The notes beneath the pieces were generated by a model that was not told the origin of the DNA, searched no databases, and worked only from the letters and a program-made list of their open reading frames with translations. From Sphingomonas sp. GC_Shp_5 (GTDB taxonomy: Bacteria; Pseudomonadota; Alphaproteobacteria; Sphingomonadales; Sphingomonadaceae): a stretch of 64,000 nucleotides of DNA. Location: the NCBI RefSeq assembly GCF_026540855.1, contig NZ_JALNUP010000003.1, positions 124,001 to 188,000 of the forward strand, read 5' to 3'. Below are positions 8,969-17,355 of this stretch, one piece after another (the first letter of the stretch is position 1; each line of letters opens with the position of its first letter). Position numbers and translations under genes: made by a program.

Positions 8969-10558
8969 CTATCGGCACGCCGGGGCGGGCGCAGCGCTGG
9001 CCGGGCGGACCGTCACCGGCCGGGGCCGCGGGCCGAGCGCCTCCCACTCCTGCACCGCGACCCCGGCATGATCGGTGCCGACGCCCGAAGCGTCGAACAC
9101 CGCGCGCAGGCAGCGGGTCGTCACCGGTGCGAAGCTCGCCGCCTGGAAGCTGCCGACCGCGGTGCCAAAGCCCCGGGAGCGGGGGACAGGTTTCCACCCG
9201 CCGTCCCAATAGTCGAGGCGCCAGCGCGCCGGCGGCGCCACGCCGATCGCCGACCCCGCCGGCTGGTCCGCCCAGAACCAGATCCGCGCGCCATCAAGCG
9301 TCACCGGCCGGTCCCAACGATATTCAATCCACTGCTGCGGCGGATTGTGCGGCGTCCAGCTGCCCCACATGTCCGGCGGCAGCGGCGCCGCCTTGACGAT
9401 GCCGTCGTTGAGCGACGTCGCCCAATATTGCACCGGCACCGGATCGTTGGACACCGCGACGCTTGCCGCGCGGGCGAGGTTGCGTGACGGCGGCGGCACC
9501 GGCTGCGGGCGCCGGGTGGGGATCACCGGGCGGATCGCGGCGGGGCTGACGCTGTCGTCGAAGGTCATCCTGTCGAGCGCAACGCTGCGCCGGAAGTGGC
9601 CGCCGCCCACCGCATCGGCGGTGTGGTAGGCGAGATACCATTGCCCCTTGAACGCGACCGCGCCGGAATGGGAGGTGGTCGACGACACCGGCTTCAGCAC
9701 CACGCCGCGATAGGTCCACGGCCCCATTGGCGAGGGCGCGGTGCCGTAGGCGATGCAGGCATGGTAGACGGCCGGCGTGCAATCCGACTGCGGGCCGGCG
9801 CGGTTGCCCGCGTAGAGCATGTAATAGCTGCCCTTGCGCTTCATGATCCACGGCGCCTCGAAGAAGCCGGTCAGCCCCTCGATCGCCACTTCCGGCCCCT
9901 TGGGCGTGATCATGTCGCGGGCAAGCTCCATCCCGCGCAGCTGCCCGAACGTGCCCCAATAGATGTACACCCGGCCATCGTCGTCGATCATCACCGTCGG
10001 ATCGATGTTCTGGATGGCATTGGCGACCGGCACCCGCTGCGAGATAATGGGGCCGGCGGGGTGTGCGTCTCGCCACGGCCCGGTCGGGCTGTCCGCCACC
10101 GCGACGCCGATCGCGAAGCCGTCCTTGGCGTCGGTGTCCTTCTCCAGCACCGGCGCGTACATATAGAGCCGGCCGTCGGGGCCGGGCACGATCTGGCCGG
10201 CATAGGCGCGCCCCGGCGCCGCCCAGGCGAACACCGCCTCGGGCCGCGCGATCGCGGGATAATGCAGCCAGTCGCCGGAGGCAGGATCGCGGGTGGCGAG
10301 CAGCTGCCACTCGTTCATGATGAAGTCGTTGACGTCGGGGCCTGCTTCGTCGCGCCCGGCGAGGATCCACAGCGTGTCGCCGATGACGACCGGGGCGGGA
10401 TCGGTCGAGTAATAGCGACCATCGGCGAGAATCGGATTGCCCGGCGCATGGAGGCGCTCGGCTGCCGGTTGCAGCTGGGCAAGCGCGTGGCCCGGCAGCA
10501 TCGACATGGCCGCGGCCAACAGCCTGAAGCGCTTCGTGACCATCCCGCTACTCCCCAT
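8969..10558 (-). CDS. Secreted glycoside hydrolase family 43 protein with C-terminal beta-sandwich
   Basis: A 529-residue protein with signal peptide (LLAAAMSMLPGHALAQ). The five-bladed propeller covers about residues 35-335. It shows the GH43 acidic triad in context: Asp53 (YYSTDPAPVV), Asp186 (NIDPTVMIDDDG) and Glu234 (GFFEAPWIM). Family members cleave arabinose or xylose side chains or arabinan. Residues about 355-510 form a second domain (NLARAASVAVSND to VQEWEALG) that looks like a carbohydrate-binding or discoidin-type sandwich. The start could also be Met6 at 10543, which sits closer to the signal peptide. First gene of an operon with the alpha-galactosidase. Confidence 0.82.
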   Translation of the reverse strand: MGSSGMVTKRFRLLAAAMSMLPGHALAQLQPAAERLHAPGNPILADGRYYSTDPAPVVIGDTLWILAGRDEAGPDVNDFIMNEWQLLATRDPASGDWLHYPAIARPEAVFAWAAPGRAYAGQIVPGPDGRLYMYAPVLEKDTDAKDGFAIGVAVADSPTGPWRDAHPAGPIISQRVPVANAIQNIDPTVMIDDDGRVYIYWGTFGQLRGMELARDMITPKGPEVAIEGLTGFFEAPWIMKRKGSYYMLYAGNRAGPQSDCTPAVYHACIAYGTAPSPMGPWTYRGVVLKPVSSTTSHSGAVAFKGQWYLAYHTADAVGGGHFRRSVALDRMTFDDSVSPAAIRPVIPTRRPQPVPPPSRNLARAASVAVSNDPVPVQYWATSLNDGIVKAAPLPPDMWGSWTPHNPPQQWIEYRWDRPVTLDGARIWFWADQPAGSAIGVAPPARWRLDYWDGGWKPVPRSRGFGTAVGSFQAASFAPVTTRCLRAVFDASGVGTDHAGVAVQEWEALGPRPRPVTVRPASAAPAPACR

Positions 10559-10600
10559 TGGCGATGGCCGGAACGTATAGATCAGTCATGACCAAATAAT

Positions 10601-10618
10601 ATACCGTATAATTTTGAG
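10601..10618 (-). promoter_or_regulatory. Shared 18-bp promoter element, copy 2
   Basis: Read on the minus strand this is CTCAAAATTATACGGTAT, 43 bases before the GH43 start. It includes the palindrome ATACCGTAT (10601-10609) and matches the copy at 7221-7238 at 15 of 18 positions. The gap (10559-10667) is only 109 bases and also serves the divergent S9 peptidase gene. A TATAAT hexamer at 10607-10612 could be its -10 box, so the element may control both directions. Confidence 0.45.
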
Positions 10619-10667
10619 TTGACGCCATCTTCGACGCTGGGCAGGTTCTTCGCGGCCTTGGGGGAAC

Positions 10668-13076
10668 ATGATGAGCGGGCGACTTTCATTGCGGTTCCGT
10701 CGGGCATCCGTGCTGGCATTGGTCGCGGCATTGCCGCTGCCGACGCTTGCCCACGCCGATCCTGCGCCCGCACCGAGCATCACCGAACGCTATGCCCTGG
10801 CGGACCGCTACCTGCGCGACGACATGGACAAGCTCATCGCCGACCGCGATCCGGGCGCAACCTTCGTCGCCGGCGGCCGCGGCGTCTTGTTCATCCGCAA
10901 GACGCCCGCCGAACGGACCATCTTCTTTCTCGATCCCGCGACCGGCAGCCGCCGACCGATCGCCACCTACACGATGATCGCGCGACTGCTCGCTGCGGCA
11001 ACGGCCAAGCTGGTCGATCCCCAACACGTCGGGCTTGATCGTCCGGATTATGATCCCGCAACGGCCGTGTTCAGCTTCGCCGCACTCGGCAAGCGCTGGA
11101 CGCTCGACGCCGGCGGCGCGCTTGCCGAAGCCAAGACCGGCGAGGAGGATGGTACCGGTTCGCTGTCCCCCGATGGTCGTCTCAGCATTCTCGCTCGCGC
11201 CTTCAATCTGGTCGCCGTGGAGGTGAAGACCGGCCGCGAAGTGGCGCTGACCACCGATGGCACGCGCGAGCAGCCCTATGGCCGCGGCATCGCGCCACTG
11301 CCCGAGATCCTCAAGCAGGGCACCGAGGTGCCGGTGATGCCGGTGTCGGTGCGCTGGTCGCCCGACAGCCGGCGGATCATCACCTGGCGGCTCAACACCC
11401 GCGGCGTGCATCCGCTGACGGTCACGCAGGAGAATCCGCCGGGCGATTTCTACCCGCGCAGCTTCTCCTACATCTACCCGCTCGCCGGCGCCGCCACCCT
11501 CCCCCAGGCGACGCGGCTGGCGATCGACGTCGAGCAGGCGCTGCGCCGGCGCAAGGCGACGCTGGTGCCGTTGCAGGTGCCGAGCGAGTCCCTGCTCTAT
11601 CCGGCCGATCCCGACATGGAATGGGTCGCCGGCAAGCCGCGGATGAGCTGGACCGAGCGCGGCTACAAGCAGGTCGTGGTCTATGCCGCCGATCCCGACA
11701 CCGGCGCCGCGCACGTCGTCGCGCGCGAGGCGGTGAAGCCGGTGGTCACCGTCACGGCGAGCGCGCTGATCCCGGCACCACAGCTCGGCGGCGAGCTGTC
11801 GATCTCCGAGCGCAGCGGCTGGGCGCAGCTCTATCTGGTCCGCCCCGACGATCCCGATGGCGGCATCCCGCTGACCCGCGGCAACTGGGAAGTGCTCTCC
11901 GTCGACCATGTCTCCGAGGATGGCCGGACGCTGCTGATCACCGGCGTCGGCCGCGAGCGTGATCGCAATCCTTATTATAGCGCGCTCTACCGGGTGACGC
12001 TGGACGGGTCGCAGCCGGTGCTGCTGACGCCTGAGCCGCTCGAGCACGAGACCCAGGTGTCCGACGACGGCCGCTGGATCATCGACCGGATGTCGAGCCC
12101 GACGGTGCCGACCCGGACCGTGATCCGCGCCGCGAGCGATGGCCATGTCGTCACCGAGCTCGCGCATGCCGATCCGTCGGCGCTGATGGCGACGGGTTTT
12201 ACCCCGCCCGAACCGTTCCAGGGCGTCGCCGCCGACGGCAAGACCACGCTCTACGGCATGATCCTGCGCCCGGCGCACTTCGATCCGAGTCGGCGCTACC
12301 CCGTGATCGACAACGTCTACACCGGCCCCACCACCACCGACGTACCCACCAGCTGGGACGGCGCGGTGATGGCGGGCGGCAACAGCGTCGCGCAGATCGG
12401 CGCGATCGTGGTGATGATCGATGGCCGCGGCACCTCGCGCCGGGGGCAGGCGTTCCGCCTGCCGGCGTACCAGAACCTCGGCGAAGTCGGGCTCGACGAT
12501 CACATCGCGATGATCCGCCAGATGGCGGCGCGCTACCCCTATATGGACGCGACCCGCGTCGGCGTGTTCGGCGGCTCGGCCGGCGGCTATGACGCCGCGC
12601 GCTTCATCCTGCGCCGGCCCGGCTTCTTCAAGGTCGCGGTGGCATCGTCGGGCAACCACGACCTGCGGCTCGACAAGGCGTGGTGGCCCGAGGTGTCGAT
12701 GGGCTTTGCCGACCAGGCGACCTGGGCGCGCAATTCGAACATGGCGGTCGCCGCCAATCTCCAGGGCAAGTTGCTGCTGATCCACGGCGACATGGACGAC
12801 AATGTCCCCGTCACCGAAAGCTTCCGGCTCGCCCAGGCGTTGATCCAGGCCAAGCGCGACGTCGACATCGTGGTGCTGCCCAACACCACCCACGCGGTCT
12901 ACCAGCCGTTCTTCTGGCGCAAGCTGCGTGATTATTTCACCCGCAACCTGCTCGACGAGGCACCGCCGGCCCTGCTGCCGCTCTCGCCCTCCCCCACCGC
13001 GCCCGCCGAACCGCCGCGCGACGCGCCGCCCGCTACCACGGCCACCGCCGCGGTAACCGCCACTCCCGCCAAGTGA
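10668..13076 (+). CDS. S9 family peptidase (dipeptidyl-peptidase IV type), exported
   Basis: An 802-residue serine peptidase with a signal peptide ending LPLPTLAHADP. An N-terminal propeller of about 530 residues (with SLSPDGRLSILARAFN and VRWSPDSRRIITWRL blades) is followed by an alpha/beta hydrolase domain. The catalytic triad is Ser637 (VGVFGGSAGGYD), Asp710 (HGDMDDNVPVTES) and His742 (NTTHAVYQPFFW). The family clips dipeptides from peptides with Pro or Ala at the second position. The last 45 residues are a Pro/Ala/Thr-rich tail that is not part of the fold. The stop overlaps a GTG upstream of the next gene, so both form an operon. The role beside carbohydrate genes is unclear. Confidence 0.88.
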   Translation: MMSGRLSLRFRRASVLALVAALPLPTLAHADPAPAPSITERYALADRYLRDDMDKLIADRDPGATFVAGGRGVLFIRKTPAERTIFFLDPATGSRRPIATYTMIARLLAAATAKLVDPQHVGLDRPDYDPATAVFSFAALGKRWTLDAGGALAEAKTGEEDGTGSLSPDGRLSILARAFNLVAVEVKTGREVALTTDGTREQPYGRGIAPLPEILKQGTEVPVMPVSVRWSPDSRRIITWRLNTRGVHPLTVTQENPPGDFYPRSFSYIYPLAGAATLPQATRLAIDVEQALRRRKATLVPLQVPSESLLYPADPDMEWVAGKPRMSWTERGYKQVVVYAADPDTGAAHVVAREAVKPVVTVTASALIPAPQLGGELSISERSGWAQLYLVRPDDPDGGIPLTRGNWEVLSVDHVSEDGRTLLITGVGRERDRNPYYSALYRVTLDGSQPVLLTPEPLEHETQVSDDGRWIIDRMSSPTVPTRTVIRAASDGHVVTELAHADPSALMATGFTPPEPFQGVAADGKTTLYGMILRPAHFDPSRRYPVIDNVYTGPTTTDVPTSWDGAVMAGGNSVAQIGAIVVMIDGRGTSRRGQAFRLPAYQNLGEVGLDDHIAMIRQMAARYPYMDATRVGVFGGSAGGYDAARFILRRPGFFKVAVASSGNHDLRLDKAWWPEVSMGFADQATWARNSNMAVAANLQGKLLLIHGDMDDNVPVTESFRLAQALIQAKRDVDIVVLPNTTHAVYQPFFWRKLRDYFTRNLLDEAPPALLPLSPSPTAPAEPPRDAPPATTATAAVTATPAK

Positions 13077-13084
13077 GCCCGACC

Positions 13085-15832
13085 ATGACCCGTTTCCTTG
13101 CCCCCGCGGCGCTGCTGCTTGCCGGCACCATGCTGACCATGCCCGTGCGCGCGCAGGAGCAGCCGCCCGCCAAGAAGGTCTATCCTCCGATCCAGCAGAC
13201 GCCGCTGCGCACCAAGACGTTCGACCTCGCGCTGCGTAGCGACACCCAGACGCTGTCGCGACTGTCGCCGCTCGGCGATGCCGGCTTCGACTTCACGCCG
13301 GGCGCACGCGAGCCCGAGCGGGCGGGCGACGGCTATGTCCACATCGGCGACATCAACCTGCGGCTGCGCACCGCCGGCGGCGCCTGGACCGACTTCGCCA
13401 CGGCGCACCAGCGCGCGCCGATCCGCCGGCTACCCGCGGCCGGCGCGGTGCTCGCGGCGGCGGACATCACCGCCTCGCTCGGCGCGGGCAGCCCGATCAG
13501 GGTCGAGCGGCGCTGGGTGAACGACCATGGCGTGCTCGCCTTGCGCTTCACGCTGACCAACACGACCGGCCAGCCGGTCGAGATCGGCGGCCTCGGCCTG
13601 CCGATGGTGTTCGACAACATCATTGCCGATCGCGATCTCGAACAGGCGCACGCCCAGGCGAGCTTCGTCGATCCGTACATCGGCCGCGACGCCGGCTACC
13701 TCCAGGTCGCGCGGCTCAACGGCAAGGGACCGGCACTGCTGGTGCTGCCCGAGCGGAACACGCCGCTCGAGGCCTATCGCCCGATCATGGAGGCGCGCGC
13801 CGGGCGGCGCGGCGGCGCGCCCGACGGCGACATCTTCACCGACAAGTCGCCGCGCGGCCAGACCTCCGAGGGATTCTACGACTGGACCGTCGCCAGCGCA
13901 GGCTTCGCCGACAAGGAATGGGCCAAGGCCGGCGAGCAATGGAACACCCCGACCAGCTTCACCCTGGCGCCAGGCGCAAGCCGCACCGTCGGCGTGCGCT
14001 TCGTGACGTCGCCGTCGATCGCGCAGATCGAGGACACGCTGGTCGCCAACAAGCGCCCCGTCGCGGTCGGCATCCCCGGCTATGTGGTGCCGACCGACCA
14101 GAACGCGTCGCTGTTCCTCAAGACGCCGAGCGCGATCGCCAAGGTGGAAAGCCTTCCCGCCGGCGCGCTGACCGCGACCAAGGTTGCGGGCGCCAGCGGC
14201 TGGTCGCGCTATGCGGTGCGCGCTAGCGGCTGGGGCCGCGCCAGCCTCGCGATCACCTATGCCGACGGCAGCGTCCAGACGGTGAGCTATTTCATCACCA
14301 AGCCGCTCGACCAGACGATGGCCGATCTCGGCCGGTTCGCGACCACGCAGCAATGGTATGAGGACAAGAAGGACCCGTTCGGGCGCAACCCGGCGATCCT
14401 CACCTATGATCGCGAGGCGAACAAGATCGTCACCCAGGATCCCCGCGTGTGGATTTCGGGGATGAGCGACGAGGGCGGCGGCGGCAGCTGGGTGGCGGCG
14501 ATGGTCAAGCAGCTCGACAATCCCGATGCGGCCGAGCTCGCCAAGCTGCAGCGGCTGGTCGACGAGACGGTGGAGGGCCGTCTCCAGGTGCCCGACGGCG
14601 AGCATGCCGGCGCGGTGCGCAAGAGCATCTTCTATTACGATCCCGCCGCGCACCCCGATTATTACGACCCCAGCGTCAACTGGAAGAGCTGGACCTCCTG
14701 GTCGAAGAAGGACGCCGGCGACCTCGGCCGCGCCTACAACTACCCCCATGTCGCGATCGGCCATTGGGTGCTGTACCGCGTCGCCCGCAACCACCCGGGG
14801 ATGGTCACCGCGCACCCGTGGCGCTGGTATCTCGACCATGCCTATCAGACCACCGTGGCGATGATGCGCGATGCGCCTTATTACACGCAGTTCGGGCTGA
14901 TGGAGGGCGACGTGTTCGTCGACATCCTCAAGGATCTGAAGCGCGAGGGGCTCACCGCGCAGGCGACCAAAATGGAACGGCTGATGAAGGGCCGCGCCGA
15001 TCACTGGCGCACCCTCACCTATCCGTTCGGCAGCGAGATGGCGTGGGATTCAACCGGCCAGCCCGAGGTCTACGCGTGGATGCGCTATTTCGGCTATCAG
15101 CCGCAGGCCGACGAGACGAAGCAGGTGATCCTCGCCTACGATCCCGCGATCCCGAGCTGGGGCTATAACGGCAATGCGCGCCGCTATTGGGACTTCTTGT
15201 ACGGCGGCAAATATCCGCGCATCGAGCGCCAGATCCACCATTACGGCTCGACGCTCAACGCGGTGCCGCTGTTCGACGCCTATCGCGCCAACCCCGCCGA
15301 GCTGCGCACGCTGCGCATCGCTTATGGCGGGATGATGGGCGGCGTCACCAACATCGACCAGCAGGGCTTCTCGTCCGCCGCCTTCCATTCGGCGCCGGAC
15401 ATGATGAGATGGGATCCGTACAGCGGCGACTATGGCATGGGCTTCTATGGTCATGCCGTCGCCAGCGCGACCTATCTCGTCAACGACGCGACCTTCGGCT
15501 GGCTCGGCTTCGGCGGCAATGTCGCGCAAGCAGGCGGCACGATCAGCATCGCCCCCAGGGACGGCGCCCGCAGCCGGCTGTTCATCGCTCCCGCAGGCCT
15601 GTGGATCACGCTGGAGGCCGGCAAGATCGCCACCGCCAGCTACGCCCCCGCCACCGGCGCGGTGACGCTGACGCTCGATCCCGCCACCGCGACCACGCCG
15701 GCCGCGCGCCTGTTCGTGGAGGCAACGACCGGCGGCCGGCCCTATGCGCCGTCGACCGCCACCCTGGAGCGCGGCGGCTATACCGTGCCGCTCGCGACCG
15801 CCGCGACGCAGGTGACGCTTACCGCGCGCTGA
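13085..15832 (+). CDS. Secreted DUF5695-like protein
   Basis: A 915-residue protein with a clean signal peptide (MTRFLAPAALLLAGTMLTMPVRAQEQ). The ATG at 13085 is preferred. A GTG at 13073, overlapping the upstream stop, would add four residues. The N-terminal 350 residues look like a beta-sandwich. The middle (about 415-700) is rich in Trp and Tyr with helical repeats (GHWVLYRVARNHPG, HPWRWYLDHAYQTT), resembling an alpha/alpha toroid of polysaccharide-active enzymes. The tail is beta-rich. I match it by pattern to DUF5695, a family without a known activity to me. The operon with an S9 peptidase and the nearby GH27/GH43 genes suggest extracellular glycan or glycopeptide processing (inference). 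Confidence 0.7.
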   Translation: MTRFLAPAALLLAGTMLTMPVRAQEQPPAKKVYPPIQQTPLRTKTFDLALRSDTQTLSRLSPLGDAGFDFTPGAREPERAGDGYVHIGDINLRLRTAGGAWTDFATAHQRAPIRRLPAAGAVLAAADITASLGAGSPIRVERRWVNDHGVLALRFTLTNTTGQPVEIGGLGLPMVFDNIIADRDLEQAHAQASFVDPYIGRDAGYLQVARLNGKGPALLVLPERNTPLEAYRPIMEARAGRRGGAPDGDIFTDKSPRGQTSEGFYDWTVASAGFADKEWAKAGEQWNTPTSFTLAPGASRTVGVRFVTSPSIAQIEDTLVANKRPVAVGIPGYVVPTDQNASLFLKTPSAIAKVESLPAGALTATKVAGASGWSRYAVRASGWGRASLAITYADGSVQTVSYFITKPLDQTMADLGRFATTQQWYEDKKDPFGRNPAILTYDREANKIVTQDPRVWISGMSDEGGGGSWVAAMVKQLDNPDAAELAKLQRLVDETVEGRLQVPDGEHAGAVRKSIFYYDPAAHPDYYDPSVNWKSWTSWSKKDAGDLGRAYNYPHVAIGHWVLYRVARNHPGMVTAHPWRWYLDHAYQTTVAMMRDAPYYTQFGLMEGDVFVDILKDLKREGLTAQATKMERLMKGRADHWRTLTYPFGSEMAWDSTGQPEVYAWMRYFGYQPQADETKQVILAYDPAIPSWGYNGNARRYWDFLYGGKYPRIERQIHHYGSTLNAVPLFDAYRANPAELRTLRIAYGGMMGGVTNIDQQGFSSAAFHSAPDMMRWDPYSGDYGMGFYGHAVASATYLVNDATFGWLGFGGNVAQAGGTISIAPRDGARSRLFIAPAGLWITLEAGKIATASYAPATGAVTLTLDPATATTPAARLFVEATTGGRPYAPSTATLERGGYTVPLATAATQVTLTAR

Positions 15833-15846
15833 GCGCGCGCTGAAGC

Positions 15847-15874
15847 CCGGCCGTCCCTGCACGGGGACGGCCGG
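15847..15874. terminator. Hairpin between convergent genes
   Basis: A perfect 11-bp inverted repeat (CCGGCCGTCCC / GGGACGGCCGG) with a 6-base loop sits between the stop at 15832 and the facing M20 peptidase stop at 15882. No T run follows. It is a likely bidirectional terminator. Confidence 0.7.
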
Positions 15875-15881
15875 CGCCACA

Positions 15882-17309
15882 TCAATGCGCGGCGAAATAG
15901 CTGGTAAGATCGTAGATATAGTCGCGGCCGCGATACAAAGCGTCGGCCGAGATGCGCTCGTTCAGCCCGTGGGTGCCTGCGGTCGCCGGGTCGTTCCACA
16001 GCCCGGGGATGCCATAGGTCGGGATGCCGATCTTGCTGAGATAGGTGGCGTCGGTCGCGCCGGCGGATTGGGTGGGGATGACCGGCACGCCCGGGAAATG
16101 CTTGGCGCCGATCGTCGCGATCGGCTTCATGATCGCCGGATCGAGCGTCGGCACCGCGGTGACCGGCCGTTCCTGGATGTTGCTGCGGAGGATCTTGACC
16201 TCGGGATCGGCGATCACCTGCTCGAGCGCCGCCCTGGTCTGGTCCGCGGTCTCGCCGGGCGCGATACGGCAGTTGATCGAGGCGGTGGCGCGCTGCGGCA
16301 GCGCATTGGCGGCGTGCCCGCCGGACAGCAGGGTGGCGACGCAGGTGGTGCGCAGCAGCGGGTTGAGGCCGAGATCGGCGCCCACCAGCTTGGCCGCCTC
16401 GGCATCGCCGGGTTGCCTGCCGAGCCGGACCATCGCAGCGCCGACCGGGTCATGGCGCATCGCGCCGGCCTGGACGAGATAGGCCTGCGACACCGGGTTG
16501 AGGTGCACCGGGAATTGTAGCGTGCTCACCTTGGTGAGCGCCGCGGCCAGCCGGTAAATGGCGTTGTCCGGCTGCGGCGCCGAGCTGTGGCCACCGCGGT
16601 TGGTGACTTCGAGCACGAAGTTGCGCGGGCTTTTCTGGGAGATCTGGACGCCGAGCGTCTCGGGGCCGCCGCCCGGCGCGGTACGGCCGCCGCCGCCCTC
16701 GTTGAAGGCAAAGCCCGCCTTCATCAGCTCGGGGCGGTTGTCGACCAGCCAGCCCGCGCCGTTCAGCACCCGCTCGTTGGTCCCCTCCTCGCCGCAGGTC
16801 AGCGCCAGCTTGACGGTGCGCCTCGGCTTGAAGCCGCTCTGCTTCCAGCGGATCAGCGTGTCGGCAAAGATCGCCGCCTGCGCCTTGTCGTCGCTGGCGC
16901 CGCGGCCGTAGAAATAACCGCTCTCCTCAACCAGCGTGAACGGATCGCGTACCCAATCCTCGCGGTTTGCCTCGACCACATCGATGTGGGCGAGCAGCAG
17001 CATGGCGGGCTCGCTCGGGCTCGATCCCGCCCAGTTCACCACCAGGCCACCGTCGCGCGGGCGCTCGGGCGGGGTGTAGAGCGTCAGCTCGCGATCGCTG
17101 AACCCGGCCTGGCGCAGGCGATTGCCGATCTGCGTCGCCGCCTTGGTGCAATCGCCGACCGACGAGGTCGTGTTGGTCTCGACCAGTTCCTTGTAGAGAT
17201 CGTGGAAGGCGACGCGGTCCGGCCGGGTTGGCGGTTGCTGCGCGGCGGCCGCGAGCGGCTGGGCGAGGACGGCGGTGGTCGCCATCAGGGTGAGCATGGT
17301 GCGCGTCAT
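15882..17309 (-). CDS. M20 family metallopeptidase, exported
   Basis: A 475-residue zinc peptidase. The start at 17309 is chosen because AGGAA precedes it and a signal peptide follows at once (MTRTMLTLMATTAVLAQPLAAAAQ). An open frame continues upstream to 17453 but lacks these signs. The metal-binding residues of the family are visible: His/Asp in LLLAHIDVVEA, Asp in GRGASDDKAQ, the Glu pair in TCGEEGTNE, and the late His in TAGTHGLNE. A dimerisation lid lies between (TNRGGHSSAPQPDN). Family members remove single residues from peptides or split dipeptides. The gene lies 46 bases after the TonB receptor gene and is probably co-transcribed. Confidence 0.9.
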   Translation of the reverse strand: MTRTMLTLMATTAVLAQPLAAAAQQPPTRPDRVAFHDLYKELVETNTTSSVGDCTKAATQIGNRLRQAGFSDRELTLYTPPERPRDGGLVVNWAGSSPSEPAMLLLAHIDVVEANREDWVRDPFTLVEESGYFYGRGASDDKAQAAIFADTLIRWKQSGFKPRRTVKLALTCGEEGTNERVLNGAGWLVDNRPELMKAGFAFNEGGGGRTAPGGGPETLGVQISQKSPRNFVLEVTNRGGHSSAPQPDNAIYRLAAALTKVSTLQFPVHLNPVSQAYLVQAGAMRHDPVGAAMVRLGRQPGDAEAAKLVGADLGLNPLLRTTCVATLLSGGHAANALPQRATASINCRIAPGETADQTRAALEQVIADPEVKILRSNIQERPVTAVPTLDPAIMKPIATIGAKHFPGVPVIPTQSAGATDATYLSKIGIPTYGIPGLWNDPATAGTHGLNERISADALYRGRDYIYDLTSYFAAH

Positions 17310-17355
17310 GGCTGTGTGTTCCTGTTGCAAGCGATCGGGACAAGCGGGATGATCG

